Shown one piece after another: positions 25,543 through 34,856 of a DNA stretch of 64,000 nt. Origin of the DNA: Mesolinea sp029556265. GTDB taxonomy: Bacteria > Chloroflexota > Anaerolineae > Anaerolineales > Anaerolineaceae. The notes below the pieces were generated by a model. That model searched no databases, had not been told where the DNA came from, and worked only from the letters and a program-made list of their open reading frames with translations. Where the stretch lies: assembly GCA_040769645.1 (NCBI GenBank), contig JAXGKP010000001.1, forward strand, positions 1,860,001 through 1,924,000. The letters are read 5' to 3'. Made by a program: the position numbers and the translations under genes. Each line of letters opens with the position of its first letter. Positions within the stretch are counted from its first letter, which is position 1.

Positions 25543-26461
25543 GGGTCAGTATCCTCCTGGCTTCACGTTTGTCCTGCTCAATCTGGTCAATCAGGTCTTG
25601 CACGCGTTCATATTTGATTTCCGGGCGCAGATATTCAATAAATTCAACTGTCAGGTTTTCATGATAGATATTATCATCAAAATCCAGGAGCAGAGTTTCG
25701 ATGTTAGCCTGCGTGGTCGTTTCAAAGGTGGGGCGGACCCCCACGCTGGTTACGCCCATCAGCTTTTCCCCGTTAAAACTGGCGCGCGTGGCATACACGC
25801 CGTATTTTGGCAGAATTTTCTGCGGATTGACCACCTGGTTCGCGGTCGGGAAGCCCAGCTTGGACCCAAGATGTTTGCCTTCCACCACCTTGCTTCTGAC
25901 AAAATAGGGGTGCCCAAGCAAATCCGCCGCGCCGCGCACATCGCCGGTCTCCAGGGCTTCGCGCACCCTGCCGGAAGAAACCGGCTTCCCGTGCAGGCAA
26001 AATGGAGGCACAATATCCAGTGTGACGGCGTGCCTGGCGCACTGCTTGCCGAGTTCACGCAAGGTGCCTGTGCGGTCTTTGCCCAACGCGAAGTTTTCGC
26101 TGACGGTCAGACCGCGCAGGTCCAGGTGTTTGAGCAGGAGCGAAAGAAACTGCGCCGCGTTAAGCTCAGCCAACTTCCGGTCAAAGGTTAAGGTAAACAC
26201 ATAATCCAACCCGCTTTCCGCCAGCAGGACCTGCTTTTCAGCCTCGCATGCCAGGTAAAACGGTCCTTGAATATTCTGCAGCACCACCCTGGGGTGCGGT
26301 TGGAATGTAATCATCGCGGACTTCGCGCCATCCCGGGCGGCGTTTTGCTTTAGTCGGGCCAGCAGCGCCTGATGCCCGCGGTGCAGTCCGTCAAAATTGC
26401 CAATGGTAATCCACAAAGGCTGTTCTTTTAGCTCCGGCAAGTTCTCAAAGAATTGGGTCAC
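25511..26461 (-). CDS. ribF: Bifunctional riboflavin kinase / FAD synthetase
   Basis: Makes FMN from riboflavin and then FAD. The N-terminal adenylyltransferase domain has IGNFDGLHRGHQALL and the ISSxR-type SSGRVREAL. The C-terminal kinase domain has LGFPTANQ and GVYATRASFNG, followed by the catalytic Glu of NIETLLLDFDDNIY. Its 316 residues are normal length. The start is GTG at 26461 with GAGG 5 nt upstream. It sits at the usual place after truB and overlaps the tandem thyX, so flavin supply and flavin use are genetically coupled. Confidence 0.95.
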   Translation of the reverse strand: MTQFFENLPELKEQPLWITIGNFDGLHRGHQALLARLKQNAARDGAKSAMITFQPHPRVVLQNIQGPFYLACEAEKQVLLAESGLDYVFTLTFDRKLAELNAAQFLSLLLKHLDLRGLTVSENFALGKDRTGTLRELGKQCARHAVTLDIVPPFCLHGKPVSSGRVREALETGDVRGAADLLGHPYFVRSKVVEGKHLGSKLGFPTANQVVNPQKILPKYGVYATRASFNGEKLMGVTSVGVRPTFETTTQANIETLLLDFDDNIYHENLTVEFIEYLRPEIKYERVQDLIDQIEQDKREARRILTHESCPENLSA

Positions 26462-26482
26462 TGTGTCCTCAAAACCCCGGCA

Positions 26483-26527
26483 AAAAAATAACCCCGCGCG
26501 GCGGAAGCCAACTGAGGGTTATTTTTT
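26483..26527. terminator. Bidirectional-looking hairpin between truB and ribF
   Basis: AAAAATAACCC and GGGTTATTTTT form a long stem around a GC-rich loop, with A and T runs on both sides. It could reduce transcription from the upstream operon into ribF-thyX. Confidence 0.75.
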
Positions 26528-26543
26528 GCACGCGATCACTAAT

Positions 26544-27470
26544 CTAAAGGAAAAACACTTTGCGGGGCTGCCATTCGTGCGCCGCGCTGTCGTATTCCAT
26601 CAGCGCTACCAGTTCACCTTCCTGGCTGACGGCGCGCGCCCATTTGCCCGGCTCCACTTCTTCCAAAGCTGGGACGCGGTGTCCATGTCGGACTTCATCC
26701 ACCTGTTCCACGCTCAGTTCCACAGTGTACCAGTCGCCCAGCGCTTCGGCCGCAGGGATCAGGTATTGGTACCAATCCCCGTTGGCAAAGGCTTCCTGCA
26801 GCTTCCGCAAGGAGACCGCGTCGCGCAAGCCAAATCTGCCGTTTTTCGTTCTCCGCAAGCCAGTCAGCGTGGCGCCGCAGCCGAGTTTTTCTCCCAGGTC
26901 GTATGCCAGGGAGCGCACATAAGTGCCCGATGAGCATTGAATATCCACCACAGCCTCAGGTGGGTCCCAATCCAACAGTTCCAATTCGCGCACCTGGATC
27001 ATGCGCGGTTCAAGTTCAACCTCTTCACCGCGGCGGGCGATTTCGTAAGCTTTTTCACCCTTGACCTTAATGGCAGAGTACGCCGGGGGTTTCTGTTCGA
27101 ATTCACCAACAAAACTTTGCAGCACCTGTTCAAACTCTTCATAACTGATGTCCACGGGCGAACGGCGGGTTACGCGCCCTTCCAGGTCGTATGTGTCTGT
27201 GGTAACGCCCAGCTCAATAACCGCCTGATAACGCTTTTCGGAGGCGGAAACGTACTCACTTAAACGCACAGCCGGGCCAAGCAGCACAACCAGCACACCC
27301 GACGCGCGTGGGTCAAGCGTTCCGGTATGCCCCGCCCTGCGGATTTTTGTGCCATTCCGGATTATCTGCACGACATCGTGCGAAGATAAACCAACGGGTT
27401 TATCCACCACCAACACGCCGGAAACATTGCTGGCAAGGATATCTCTGCCTTCATTCATTTCATCTGACAT
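26544..27470 (-). CDS. truB: tRNA pseudouridine-55 synthase
   Basis: Isomerises U55 in the T loop of tRNAs. The 308-residue protein has the catalytic motif GHTGTLDPRASG near 47-58 with Asp as nucleophile, VDKPVGLSSHD at the N-terminus, KPPAYSAIKVKGEKAY, and the CSSGTYVRSLAYDLG motif, followed by a C-terminal PUA-like region. AGGTGA precedes the ATG at 27470. It follows nrnA in the nusA-infB operon. Confidence 0.96.
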   Translation of the reverse strand: MSDEMNEGRDILASNVSGVLVVDKPVGLSSHDVVQIIRNGTKIRRAGHTGTLDPRASGVLVVLLGPAVRLSEYVSASEKRYQAVIELGVTTDTYDLEGRVTRRSPVDISYEEFEQVLQSFVGEFEQKPPAYSAIKVKGEKAYEIARRGEEVELEPRMIQVRELELLDWDPPEAVVDIQCSSGTYVRSLAYDLGEKLGCGATLTGLRRTKNGRFGLRDAVSLRKLQEAFANGDWYQYLIPAAEALGDWYTVELSVEQVDEVRHGHRVPALEEVEPGKWARAVSQEGELVALMEYDSAAHEWQPRKVFFL

Positions 27471-27502
27471 AACACACTCACCTGGTCAAATATTTTCCCG
27501 GT

Positions 27503-28459
27503 TTATCGACCAACCAGGACGTTTTTTGTTTTTTCCAATACCTTTGCAATAACTTCTTGTAAAGAGCCAGTCACATCCGCCCCTGCCGCTGCGGCATGCC
27601 CCCCACCCCCAAACGTGCTCGCAATAGATGAGACATCAATACCCTCAATGGAACGCCAGCTCACCTTCACTCTGTCTGGCGCTTGCTGAACAAATAATAC
27701 CACAACAAAGGGCCCTGAGACGGAAGAGAGCAAGTTAACAAGGTCGGCATCATCATTTTCAGGATAGACAGCTTTAATTCTATCATCAAGAGTCAACACA
27801 GTCCAAAGTATGTTGTCTTCGTACTGGGTTTTAATCAGGCCCTGACCCCAATAACGCAACTCGGAGATGGACCGTGAAAGCAAGACCTGCCGGTAGACCA
27901 GGCTCAAATCCGCGCCTTTCTCCATCAGGTCGGCAGCGGCGCGTAAGGTCTGCGCGTCTGTGCTGGACGTCCGGAAACCAATTGTATCTCCCAAAATGCC
28001 TGCCAGCAGGCATTGAGCTGTGTCCGCGTCCACCGAAAGCCCCCAGCGGGGGAGTTGATTTGCCAGTACGAACGCGGTCGCCGAGGCTTCCGGGACGACG
28101 ATATTAAGCTTACCAAAGTTGGGATTCGTCTGATGATGGTCGATTACCAGGTCAGGCGCGCCCAAACCTTCCAAAAGCTGGCCTGTCCGTTCGGGTTCGC
28201 TGCAGTCTACGGTGATGAGCGTATCGTAGCCACTTTCAATCGAGCGGGTAACCCGGTCCGCGCCCGGCAGGAAACTGTATTTTTCGGGCATGCCGTCTTG
28301 CAAAACCATTTGAACCTGCTTGCCTGCCGCGAGCAGCGGCAGCCCCAGACCCAAAAGCGAACCGACCGCGTCCGCGTCGGGTCGGATATGCGAAACAATC
28401 ACGACCGAGTGCGCGTTTTGCAGCAGGCGGCGGATGGCAGAATCAAGCTCTTCAGTCAC
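27503..28459 (-). CDS. nrnA: DHH/DHHA1 phosphoesterase, NrnA-type (oligoribonuclease / pAp phosphatase)
   Basis: Degrades short RNA oligonucleotides and 3',5'-bisphosphates. The DHH domain has HIRPDADAVGS, the TVDCSEPERTG loop and VIDHHQTN. The C-terminal DHHA1 domain has FGGGGHAAAAGAD. The GTG at 28459 overlaps the rbfA stop, with GGAAG upstream, and gives 318 residues, the normal size. A longer frame up to 28540 would run deep into rbfA and is less likely. Position between rbfA and truB is common in bacteria. Confidence 0.93.
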   Translation of the reverse strand: MTEELDSAIRRLLQNAHSVVIVSHIRPDADAVGSLLGLGLPLLAAGKQVQMVLQDGMPEKYSFLPGADRVTRSIESGYDTLITVDCSEPERTGQLLEGLGAPDLVIDHHQTNPNFGKLNIVVPEASATAFVLANQLPRWGLSVDADTAQCLLAGILGDTIGFRTSSTDAQTLRAAADLMEKGADLSLVYRQVLLSRSISELRYWGQGLIKTQYEDNILWTVLTLDDRIKAVYPENDDADLVNLLSSVSGPFVVVLFVQQAPDRVKVSWRSIEGIDVSSIASTFGGGGHAAAAGADVTGSLQEVIAKVLEKTKNVLVGR

Positions 28460-28853
28460 TGTTTTCTTCCGCTTCTTCTTCAGAACGGTTTGCGTCTGCT
28501 TGTTCGCTTTCCTCACGCAGTTGCGCCAGGAGCGTATCAATCCGGTCTGCCCGCTCGGGCGTTGGGTCCCAAAAAAAGCGCAGTCTGGGCATTACGCGCA
28601 GGTCAATCTCATTGGAAAGCTCATATTTCAGAAATCCCCGCGCGTGATTAAGCGCCTGGATAACTTCGCGTTCGCGGGTTTGCCCTTCCGGCGCGGAAAC
28701 ATAAATATTCGCGTAATCCAGTTCTCTATCCACCTTTACGTCGGTGACATTCACGCCAGTGAGCCGCGGATCTTCGATTTTGTTAAGGAGAGTCAGGGAA
28801 AGCACCTCCCGGAACCGATCGTTGATGCGTTTCATTCGCAGTGGTGTAGGCAT
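28452..28853 (-). CDS. rbfA: Ribosome-binding factor A
   Basis: Small KH-fold 30S maturation factor. The N-terminus RMKRINDRFREVLSLTLLNKI, then VTDVKVDRELDYANIYVS and the C-terminal MPRLRFFWDPTPERADRIDTLL, are family features. An acidic tail of about 15 residues (DANRSEEEAEENSD) follows the core. It sits 26 bp downstream of infB and overlaps nrnA. Confidence 0.94.
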   Translation of the reverse strand: MPTPLRMKRINDRFREVLSLTLLNKIEDPRLTGVNVTDVKVDRELDYANIYVSAPEGQTREREVIQALNHARGFLKYELSNEIDLRVMPRLRFFWDPTPERADRIDTLLAQLREESEQADANRSEEEAEENSD

Positions 28854-28879
28854 CGTACCTCCAAATTTTCCCGGTCGGG

Positions 28880-30664
28880 TTATCCGCCGAACTTCTCCAT
28901 AATAAAGCTCTCGATGGTATCGCCAACCTCAAATTCTTCAAAGTTCTTGATGGAGATACCACATTCCATCCCCACCCGGACTTCGCGGACATCTTCTTTT
29001 TCGCGTTTTAGCGATGAAATCTCACCGGTGAAGATGGGTTCATCATTACGCACAACGCGCACGCTGGCATTACGGCGGATTTCGCCCTCACTCACGCGGC
29101 AGCCAGCTGCCATGCCGGCTTTGGAGACCTTAAAGATAGCCAGAACTTGCGCCGAGCCGATAACCTTCTCAACCATTTCCGGTTCGAGCAAGCCCTTAAG
29201 CGCTTTTTCAACATCCTCCAGCAAACGGTAAATGATTTTATAGACGCGGATGGAAACACCGTCGGCCTCGGCCATATGCCGTGTGTTCTGGTCCACATCC
29301 ACGTTAAAACCGAGGATAACCGCGTTGGAAGCGGCTGCCAGAGCGACATCCGATTCCGTGATATTTCCTGTTTCGGAGTGCAGCACCTGAATAGAGATAT
29401 CCTTCTCCTGTTTTCCAAGGTCTTCCAGAGAATTCACAATCGGTTCAAGTGAGCCGCGCACGTCCGCCTTCAGGATGAGGCGAAGTTCTTTGGTTTCGCC
29501 GGATTTTACTTTGGCGAACAACTCTTCAAGCGTGGCGCGCTTAAGACTGCGCTTTGCTTCCCGTTCCGCTTTGCGTCCTTCAACAATCTGCCGCGCTTCG
29601 CGTTCGTTTCCCACTACCTGGAACAAATCCCCAACGTCTGGCAGGCGATCCAGACCCATCACGATTACCGGCGTGGAAGGCGGAGCTTTTTCAATGCGTT
29701 TGCGCCGCTGATCAAACATGGCCTTTATTTTTCCGTAACTTTCGCCGGCAACCACCACGCTGCCAAGCTTCAAGGTTCCATTTTGGACCAAAAGCGTCAC
29801 CATCGGGCCGGTAGTTTTGTCCAGGTTGCCTTCCACAACCGCGCCCATACAGGCGCCTTTGGGGTTAGCTTTGATAACCATATTATCCGCGACAAGCAGG
29901 ATAGTTTCCAGCAGGTCGTCCAAACCTTTACGCGTTTTGGCGGATACCGGCACCACGAAGGTATCCCCATCCCATTGGTCGGGTTGAAGCCCGATATCGG
30001 CCAGTTGACGCTTCACCAGGTCGGGGTTGGCATCCGGTTTGTCAATTTTGTTCAACGCCACGACGATCGGCACTTGAGCCGCCTTGGCATGGTTGACAGC
30101 TTCTTTGGTTTGCGGTTGAACGCCGTCATCTGCCGCCACAACCAGAATGACAATATCCGCGCCTTTGGCTCCGCGCGCGCGCATTGATGAAAACGCGGAG
30201 TGCCCGGGGGTATCCAGGAAAGTAATCAGGCGGTTCTTATGCATCACCTGATAGGCGCCAATGTGTTGGGTAATCCCACCGGCTTCCCCGCCCGCCACGT
30301 TGGTGTGACGAATCGCGTCCAGCAAGGTCGTTTTGCCGTGGTCAACGTGGCCCAGGATTGTAATTACGGGGGGGCGGTTTTCGAGCTTACCGGGGTCCTC
30401 ATCCATGATGATGCGACGCCACAACGGAATCTCACCGGTTTCCTCTTGTAACACCTCTTCTTTATGCAGTTGAGGGGTGAAGCCCAGTTCGGTAGCGACC
30501 ACCGCGGCGGTATCAAAGTCCACCTGCTGATTGATACTTGCCATCACGCCGTTGGACATCAGGATTTTGATGACCTGCACGGGGCTGGTATTCAGGTGCG
30601 CCGCCAATTCGCGCACGGTAATTGTGTAAGGGAGTATAACGTTATTATTCCCGTCATTGCTCAT
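28880..30664 (-). CDS. infB: Translation initiation factor IF-2, short form (594 aa)
   Basis: GTPase that places fMet-tRNA on the 30S subunit. After a short IF2-N domain (about 12-65, ITVRELAAHLNTSPVQVIKIL) the G domain starts directly: G1 GHVDHGKTT, G3 DTPGHSAF and G4 NKIDKPDA, then domains II to IV. The long disordered N-terminal extension found in many IF-2 proteins is absent, as in other compact forms. GGAGGTGG lies just before the ATG. Confidence 0.97.
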   Translation of the reverse strand: MSNDGNNNVILPYTITVRELAAHLNTSPVQVIKILMSNGVMASINQQVDFDTAAVVATELGFTPQLHKEEVLQEETGEIPLWRRIIMDEDPGKLENRPPVITILGHVDHGKTTLLDAIRHTNVAGGEAGGITQHIGAYQVMHKNRLITFLDTPGHSAFSSMRARGAKGADIVILVVAADDGVQPQTKEAVNHAKAAQVPIVVALNKIDKPDANPDLVKRQLADIGLQPDQWDGDTFVVPVSAKTRKGLDDLLETILLVADNMVIKANPKGACMGAVVEGNLDKTTGPMVTLLVQNGTLKLGSVVVAGESYGKIKAMFDQRRKRIEKAPPSTPVIVMGLDRLPDVGDLFQVVGNEREARQIVEGRKAEREAKRSLKRATLEELFAKVKSGETKELRLILKADVRGSLEPIVNSLEDLGKQEKDISIQVLHSETGNITESDVALAAASNAVILGFNVDVDQNTRHMAEADGVSIRVYKIIYRLLEDVEKALKGLLEPEMVEKVIGSAQVLAIFKVSKAGMAAGCRVSEGEIRRNASVRVVRNDEPIFTGEISSLKREKEDVREVRVGMECGISIKNFEEFEVGDTIESFIMEKFGG

Positions 30665-30751
30665 AGTCCACCTCCATAGTTTTTTGGTCAGCAGCAGCGC
30701 TGGATTTGGTTTTATGAGCCCGACAGGCGTAAGCGTTACATGGGTTAATCC

Positions 30752-31081
30752 TTAACGAACGCTGTTCCTGTCAGTGGAAACCTCGTTGATTTCAGTTTCC
30801 ACTGGCAGTGTTTGCATGAAGGCGGTCAATGTGACCAAATCCTGCTCAGAAAGGGCGGTTCGCAGCGCATTGGCAAGCGGACCTTTCAGTCCTTTTTCCC
30901 AGCAGGCTCTCGCGTCGTGAAGATATGCTCCTCTGCCAGCGAGCTTGCCCGTCGGGTCCACCCGCACACCCTTGTCCGTGCGCACCAAACGCAACAGGTT
31001 GCGTTTGGGCAGAACTTCACGGCATCCGACACAGGTGCGTTGTGGGATATGCTTTGGTTTGCGTGAACTTTTTGCTGCCAC
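30752..31081 (-). CDS. rnpM: YlxR/RnpM-family RNA-binding protein (109 aa)
   Basis: DUF448 family. The signature RTCVGCREVLPKRNLLRLVR and GKLAGRGAYLHDARACWEKG are clear. The Bacillus homologue, renamed RnpM, binds RNase P RNA. It has its usual place between nusA and infB. The ATG lies 26 bp after the nusA stop. Confidence 0.9.
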   Translation of the reverse strand: MAAKSSRKPKHIPQRTCVGCREVLPKRNLLRLVRTDKGVRVDPTGKLAGRGAYLHDARACWEKGLKGPLANALRTALSEQDLVTLTAFMQTLPVETEINEVSTDRNSVR

Positions 31082-31107
31082 CTTTATCTGCTTGTTCTAA
31101 TTCTTAT

Positions 31108-33012
31108 TTACCAATCCTCGTCCCAACTATCGTCTTTTTTGTGCTTATACCGGACGATAGATTCATCTTTTTCCGGGTCGTACTCCACAGTATAACCCTT
31201 TTTCTTCTTGCCCTTACCCTTCTTGTCCTGCTTCAGGTCTCCGCCTTCGTCTTCGGCTGCCAGGTCGCGAATTTTCTCATCACGCCGCAAGGACTCAAGG
31301 TTGAAGAGTTCTTCAAAGCTCTTTTCGTCCGTCTCGGGTTCTTCCGCAGCGGCTGGCGCTTCTTCCGTGCCGGCGGCGGGTTCTTCCGCGGCGGCCGCGT
31401 CTGCGGGCGCTTCGACCGCTTCAGGGGCGGCATGCCCGGCAGCTGCCGCGTCCAGGGCCACTTCGGCGGGAGCTCCTTCCGCCGTAGGTTCCGATACCGT
31501 TTCCAGCGCGGGGAACTGATAGCTTTCAACCAGGGCTGTAATCTCGTCCATGGCTTTGGGCCCAATTCCATTGAGCGATAGTATCTTATCGGCATCCAGT
31601 TTCGTCTGGAGTATCAAATCTCCAAAGCTCTCCATGCCAGCTTCCTGAAGAATGGTCAGGATGTGCTCTTTGAGCGGAACATCCAGAATGGGCATCTCAA
31701 AAGCGCGCGCGTCGATCGTCTCGCGTACTGCCCGGATCTGAGCCAACTCGGCGGCGTCTTCCAGTTTGCGGTCTGCCTCGCCGCGTTTTTCCACTCGATC
31801 CACAAAACGTGCCATCAGGGTGTTTTCTTCCGGAACGAGCGTCTTTCCATCTTCTTTCTTCTGCAGGATTTCGTCAATCCGGGTTATTACTTCAGCCTCT
31901 TCGGCAGCCATGTCCTGCAAGGATTGATCCGTGCGCAATTTCAACAGAGCCCGTGAGGCGGCTTCGGCGACGCTCATAATGTCAATCCGCCAACCGGTCA
32001 GCTTGGCTGCCAGGCGTGCGTTTTGGCCTTCTTTCCCGATGGCAAGGCTCAATTGATCTTCCGGGACAACCACAGTCGCGGTTTTGTTTTCACCATCGGC
32101 TTGATTGAGGTACACGCCGGAAGCTTTTGCCGGGCTGATCGCTTTTTCAATGTAAACCGCGGGGTCGCTCTTCCATTCAATCACGTCAATCTTTTCGCCG
32201 TGCAGTTCGTTCACAATCGCCTGGATGCGCACGCCTTTTTGACCAACGCAAGCGCCGACCGGGTCGATGCCCATCTGCGTCGCGGATACTGCCACTTTGG
32301 CGCGCTGTCCGGGTTCGCGCGCGATGGATCGGATTTCAACAATGCCGTGATAAATTTCGGGGACTTCGTTTTCAAGCAGGCGGCGCAGGTAATTGCGGTG
32401 CGTATGCGAAAGCAGAATCTGCAGACCCTTGGGCGTGTCCTTCACCTCGTACACGTAAGCGCGAATGCGTTCGTGCAGGCGGAAGCGCTCCCCGGGGATC
32501 ATATCCTTGCGCAGCATGGTACCCTCAGCCTTCAGGTCCAATCCAATGGTGGCCTGAGCTTTATTAACCGCTTGCAGAACGCCGCTGATGATTTCTCCGA
32601 CCTGACGACTGAAGAACTCAAACTGCTGGTTCTTTTCCGCGTCGCGGATTTTTTGTTGAATCGCCTGGCGTGCCGTTGAGGCGGCAATCCGGCCGAAATC
32701 TTCCGGGGTGGATTCAATCATTACAAGGTCGCCAAGCTGTGCGTTCGGATCCACCGCGCGGGCGTCTTCCAACAGCACTTCCGTGCGCGCGTCAATGATT
32801 GAGTCAGCCACTTCTTTTTCAGCAAAGATCTTGACCCCTCCCTTGTCCTTGTCCATGTCGATTTCCACTTTGACGACCTGAGCATTGGAGGCGCCGACGG
32901 TTTTCCGGTATGCGGCGATCATGGCAGTTTCCAGCGCGTTCATAATTGTTTCGCGCGGAAGCTGCTTTTCTTCCAGGACCTCGTTAAAGGCTAAGGCAAA
33001 CTCGCTTTTCAT
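31108..33012 (-). CDS. nusA: Transcription termination/antitermination protein NusA with extended acidic C-terminus (634 aa)
   Basis: RNA-polymerase-associated pausing and antitermination factor. The N-terminal domain (about 1-125) is followed by S1 (GEIISGVLQAVNKAQ), KH1 and KH2 (GACVGQKGVRIQAIVNEL and SLAIGKEGQNARLAAKLTGW). Beyond the KH region are linker helices, a helix-hairpin-helix-like acidic repeat (ILSLNGIGPKAMDEITALVE), an Ala/Glu/Pro-rich disordered stretch, and a Lys-rich then Asp-rich tail. The protein is well beyond the roughly 370-500 residues of common NusA. It heads the operon. rimP, usually first, is not upstream. Confidence 0.96.
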   Translation of the reverse strand: MKSEFALAFNEVLEEKQLPRETIMNALETAMIAAYRKTVGASNAQVVKVEIDMDKDKGGVKIFAEKEVADSIIDARTEVLLEDARAVDPNAQLGDLVMIESTPEDFGRIAASTARQAIQQKIRDAEKNQQFEFFSRQVGEIISGVLQAVNKAQATIGLDLKAEGTMLRKDMIPGERFRLHERIRAYVYEVKDTPKGLQILLSHTHRNYLRRLLENEVPEIYHGIVEIRSIAREPGQRAKVAVSATQMGIDPVGACVGQKGVRIQAIVNELHGEKIDVIEWKSDPAVYIEKAISPAKASGVYLNQADGENKTATVVVPEDQLSLAIGKEGQNARLAAKLTGWRIDIMSVAEAASRALLKLRTDQSLQDMAAEEAEVITRIDEILQKKEDGKTLVPEENTLMARFVDRVEKRGEADRKLEDAAELAQIRAVRETIDARAFEMPILDVPLKEHILTILQEAGMESFGDLILQTKLDADKILSLNGIGPKAMDEITALVESYQFPALETVSEPTAEGAPAEVALDAAAAGHAAPEAVEAPADAAAAEEPAAGTEEAPAAAEEPETDEKSFEELFNLESLRRDEKIRDLAAEDEGGDLKQDKKGKGKKKKGYTVEYDPEKDESIVRYKHKKDDSWDEDW

Positions 33013-33065
33013 TTTTTCTTACTCCAAAATTCCGTTCTTTCCAAAATACACCTCCCTGATACAAA

Positions 33066-33090
33066 GAAAAGTGGGAAGCTCCCACTTTTC
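33066..33090 (-). promoter_or_regulatory. Perfect hairpin in the nusA leader
   Basis: GAAAAGTGGGA and TCCCACTTTTC form an 11-bp perfect stem with a 3-nt loop, 54 nt before the nusA start and about 27 nt into the predicted transcript. On the minus strand it is followed by TTTGT, a weak terminator tail. It may be an attenuator through which NusA or growth state feeds back on the operon. Confidence 0.6.
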
Positions 33091-33123
33091 AGACCAGAAA
33101 AGTATCGCATTGTTGATGTCAGT

Positions 33124-33151
33124 AGTTTACCATAGTTTTATGCAAATGCAA
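33124..33151 (-). promoter_or_regulatory. Promoter of the nusA-infB operon
   Basis: TTGCAT (33146-33151) and TAAACT (33124-33129) on the minus strand, spacer 16 nt; predicted start near 33117. Confidence 0.6.
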
Positions 33152-33200
33152 GAAAAACGCCAAACCATTCCCAATCCGAAATACAGCCCCATATAACAGG

Positions 33201-33206
33201 TATAAT
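33201..33206 (+). promoter_or_regulatory. -10 box (TATAAT) of the GH13 gene
   Basis: Consensus TATAAT with predicted start near 33213. AGGAGG follows at 33221-33226, ahead of the ATG at 33232. No clear -35. Confidence 0.55.
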
Positions 33207-33231
33207 TCAGGTGACTATCCAGGAGGATACT

Positions 33232-34836
33232 ATGAAAGCAAAACGAACTTGGTGGCGGGACGGGGTTATCTATCAAATCTACCCCCGCTCATTTCAGGAT
33301 ACCAACGCGGATGGAATCGGCGATTTGCAGGGTATCATCCAGCGCCTGGACTATCTCAAAGACCTCGGCATCGACGGCATCTGGCTTTCGCCAATCAACC
33401 CTTCCCCCGATGTGGATTTTGGCTATGACGTCTCGGACTATCTCAACATAGACGCGAAGTTTGGCAGTATGCAGGATTTTGACCTGCTCCTTAACGAAGC
33501 TCACCGCCGCAACATTCACATCATCATGGACCTGGTGCTGAATCACAGTTCCGACCAACATCCCTGGTTCCAGGAATCATTGAAATCGAAGGACAACCCA
33601 TACCACGATTGGTACCTCTGGCGGGACCCGGCGCCGGATGGAGATTACCCCAACAACTGGTTGTCTTTTTTCGGCGGCTCCGGCTGGGAATACAACAGCA
33701 GCCTGAACCAGTATTATTACCACACCTTTTGCCCAGAACAGCCGGACTTGAACTTCCGCAACCCGGAAGTGCGCCAGGCAATCCTGGATGTGTTTCGCTT
33801 CTGGCTGGAGCGCGGCGTGGACGGTTTTCGCTTGGATGTGTTCAACGCCTACTTCAAAGACCGGGAACTGCGCGACAATCCCCGCCGGCGCGGCCTGCAC
33901 CTGCGTCCGTATGACCGCTTCGAGCACGTGAACGACATCTCCCAGCCCGAGATGTTCCCTTTCCTGCAGGAAATTCGCAAGCTGGTGGATAAATATCCAA
34001 ATCGTTATGTGGTTGGTGAAACCTTCCTGGCAAGCCCTGTGCAGGCGCGGATGTACATCGCCCCCGATTTGCTCCACGCGGGTTTCGATTACGCTTACGC
34101 CCGGAGCCCCTGGGGTCCGACCGGCTTCGGCAATGCCGTGGCGTATTGGGACGCCTTACACGGGGAGAAAGACTGGCCGAATTACTTCCTCAATAACCAC
34201 GACACCCCTCGCAGCGCCTCCCGTTACGTCACCGGTGAGGATGACGCCCGTCTGAAGCTGCTGGCAAGCATGCATCTGACCCTGCGCGGAACCCCATACC
34301 TGTATTATGGCGAGGAAATCGGCATGCGCGACACACGTTACAGCCGCGCCGAAATTCAGGACCCGGTCGGCAAGCGTAAATGGCTCAGCGTAAAAGGTCG
34401 CGACGGCTGCCGCTCCCCGATGCAGTGGGACGCGAGCGCGAATGCCGGCTTCAGCCCCGCCAAACCCTGGCTGCGCGTCAACCCCGAGTATCCTACCCGG
34501 AATGTGGAGGCCCAGCTCCAGGATCCGGAGTCTCTGCTGAATTTCTACCGCGCGCTCATCAGGCTGCGCAGGGAAAACCCCGCGCTGCACGCCGGCAGCC
34601 TGGAATTACTGCCGCTGGAAAATGAATCGGTGTTGGTTTACAAACGCAGCGCTCCCACTCAGGAGGCGCTTATCGCGCTGAATTTTTCCAACCACCCTCA
34701 GCAGGTAAACCTGCCGGGAGAAGATAATACGCGCGCCTGGCAGCTGCTGTTTGGCGGCAGTGAATCCGACCCGCCGCTGCTTGACGCGGACAGCCTGAGC
34801 CTGCCAGCCTACGGGACGGCAATCCTGAGCCGATAA
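33232..34836 (+). CDS. GH13 alpha-glucosidase (oligo-1,6-glucosidase-like, 534 aa)
   Basis: Alpha-amylase-family hydrolase, probably cytoplasmic because no signal peptide is present. The conserved regions are all present: I DLVLNHSSDQH, II GFRLDVFN with the Asp nucleophile, III VVGETFL with the acid/base Glu, and IV FLNNHDTPRSASR. YPRSFQDTNADGIGDLQG and GTPYLYYGEEIGM are typical of the oligo-1,6-glucosidase/alpha-glucosidase branch. The length fits this branch and is too short for a trehalose synthase fused to a kinase. AGGAGG is 5 nt before the ATG. The next gene follows after 20 bp. Confidence 0.92.
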   Translation: MKAKRTWWRDGVIYQIYPRSFQDTNADGIGDLQGIIQRLDYLKDLGIDGIWLSPINPSPDVDFGYDVSDYLNIDAKFGSMQDFDLLLNEAHRRNIHIIMDLVLNHSSDQHPWFQESLKSKDNPYHDWYLWRDPAPDGDYPNNWLSFFGGSGWEYNSSLNQYYYHTFCPEQPDLNFRNPEVRQAILDVFRFWLERGVDGFRLDVFNAYFKDRELRDNPRRRGLHLRPYDRFEHVNDISQPEMFPFLQEIRKLVDKYPNRYVVGETFLASPVQARMYIAPDLLHAGFDYAYARSPWGPTGFGNAVAYWDALHGEKDWPNYFLNNHDTPRSASRYVTGEDDARLKLLASMHLTLRGTPYLYYGEEIGMRDTRYSRAEIQDPVGKRKWLSVKGRDGCRSPMQWDASANAGFSPAKPWLRVNPEYPTRNVEAQLQDPESLLNFYRALIRLRRENPALHAGSLELLPLENESVLVYKRSAPTQEALIALNFSNHPQQVNLPGEDNTRAWQLLFGGSESDPPLLDADSLSLPAYGTAILSR

Positions 34837-34856
34837 GGGTTAGGAAAGGCCGGCTG

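Noticed and set aside
33066..33090. T-box leader before nusA
   Set aside because: The hairpin is not accompanied by the T-box sequence or specifier stem.
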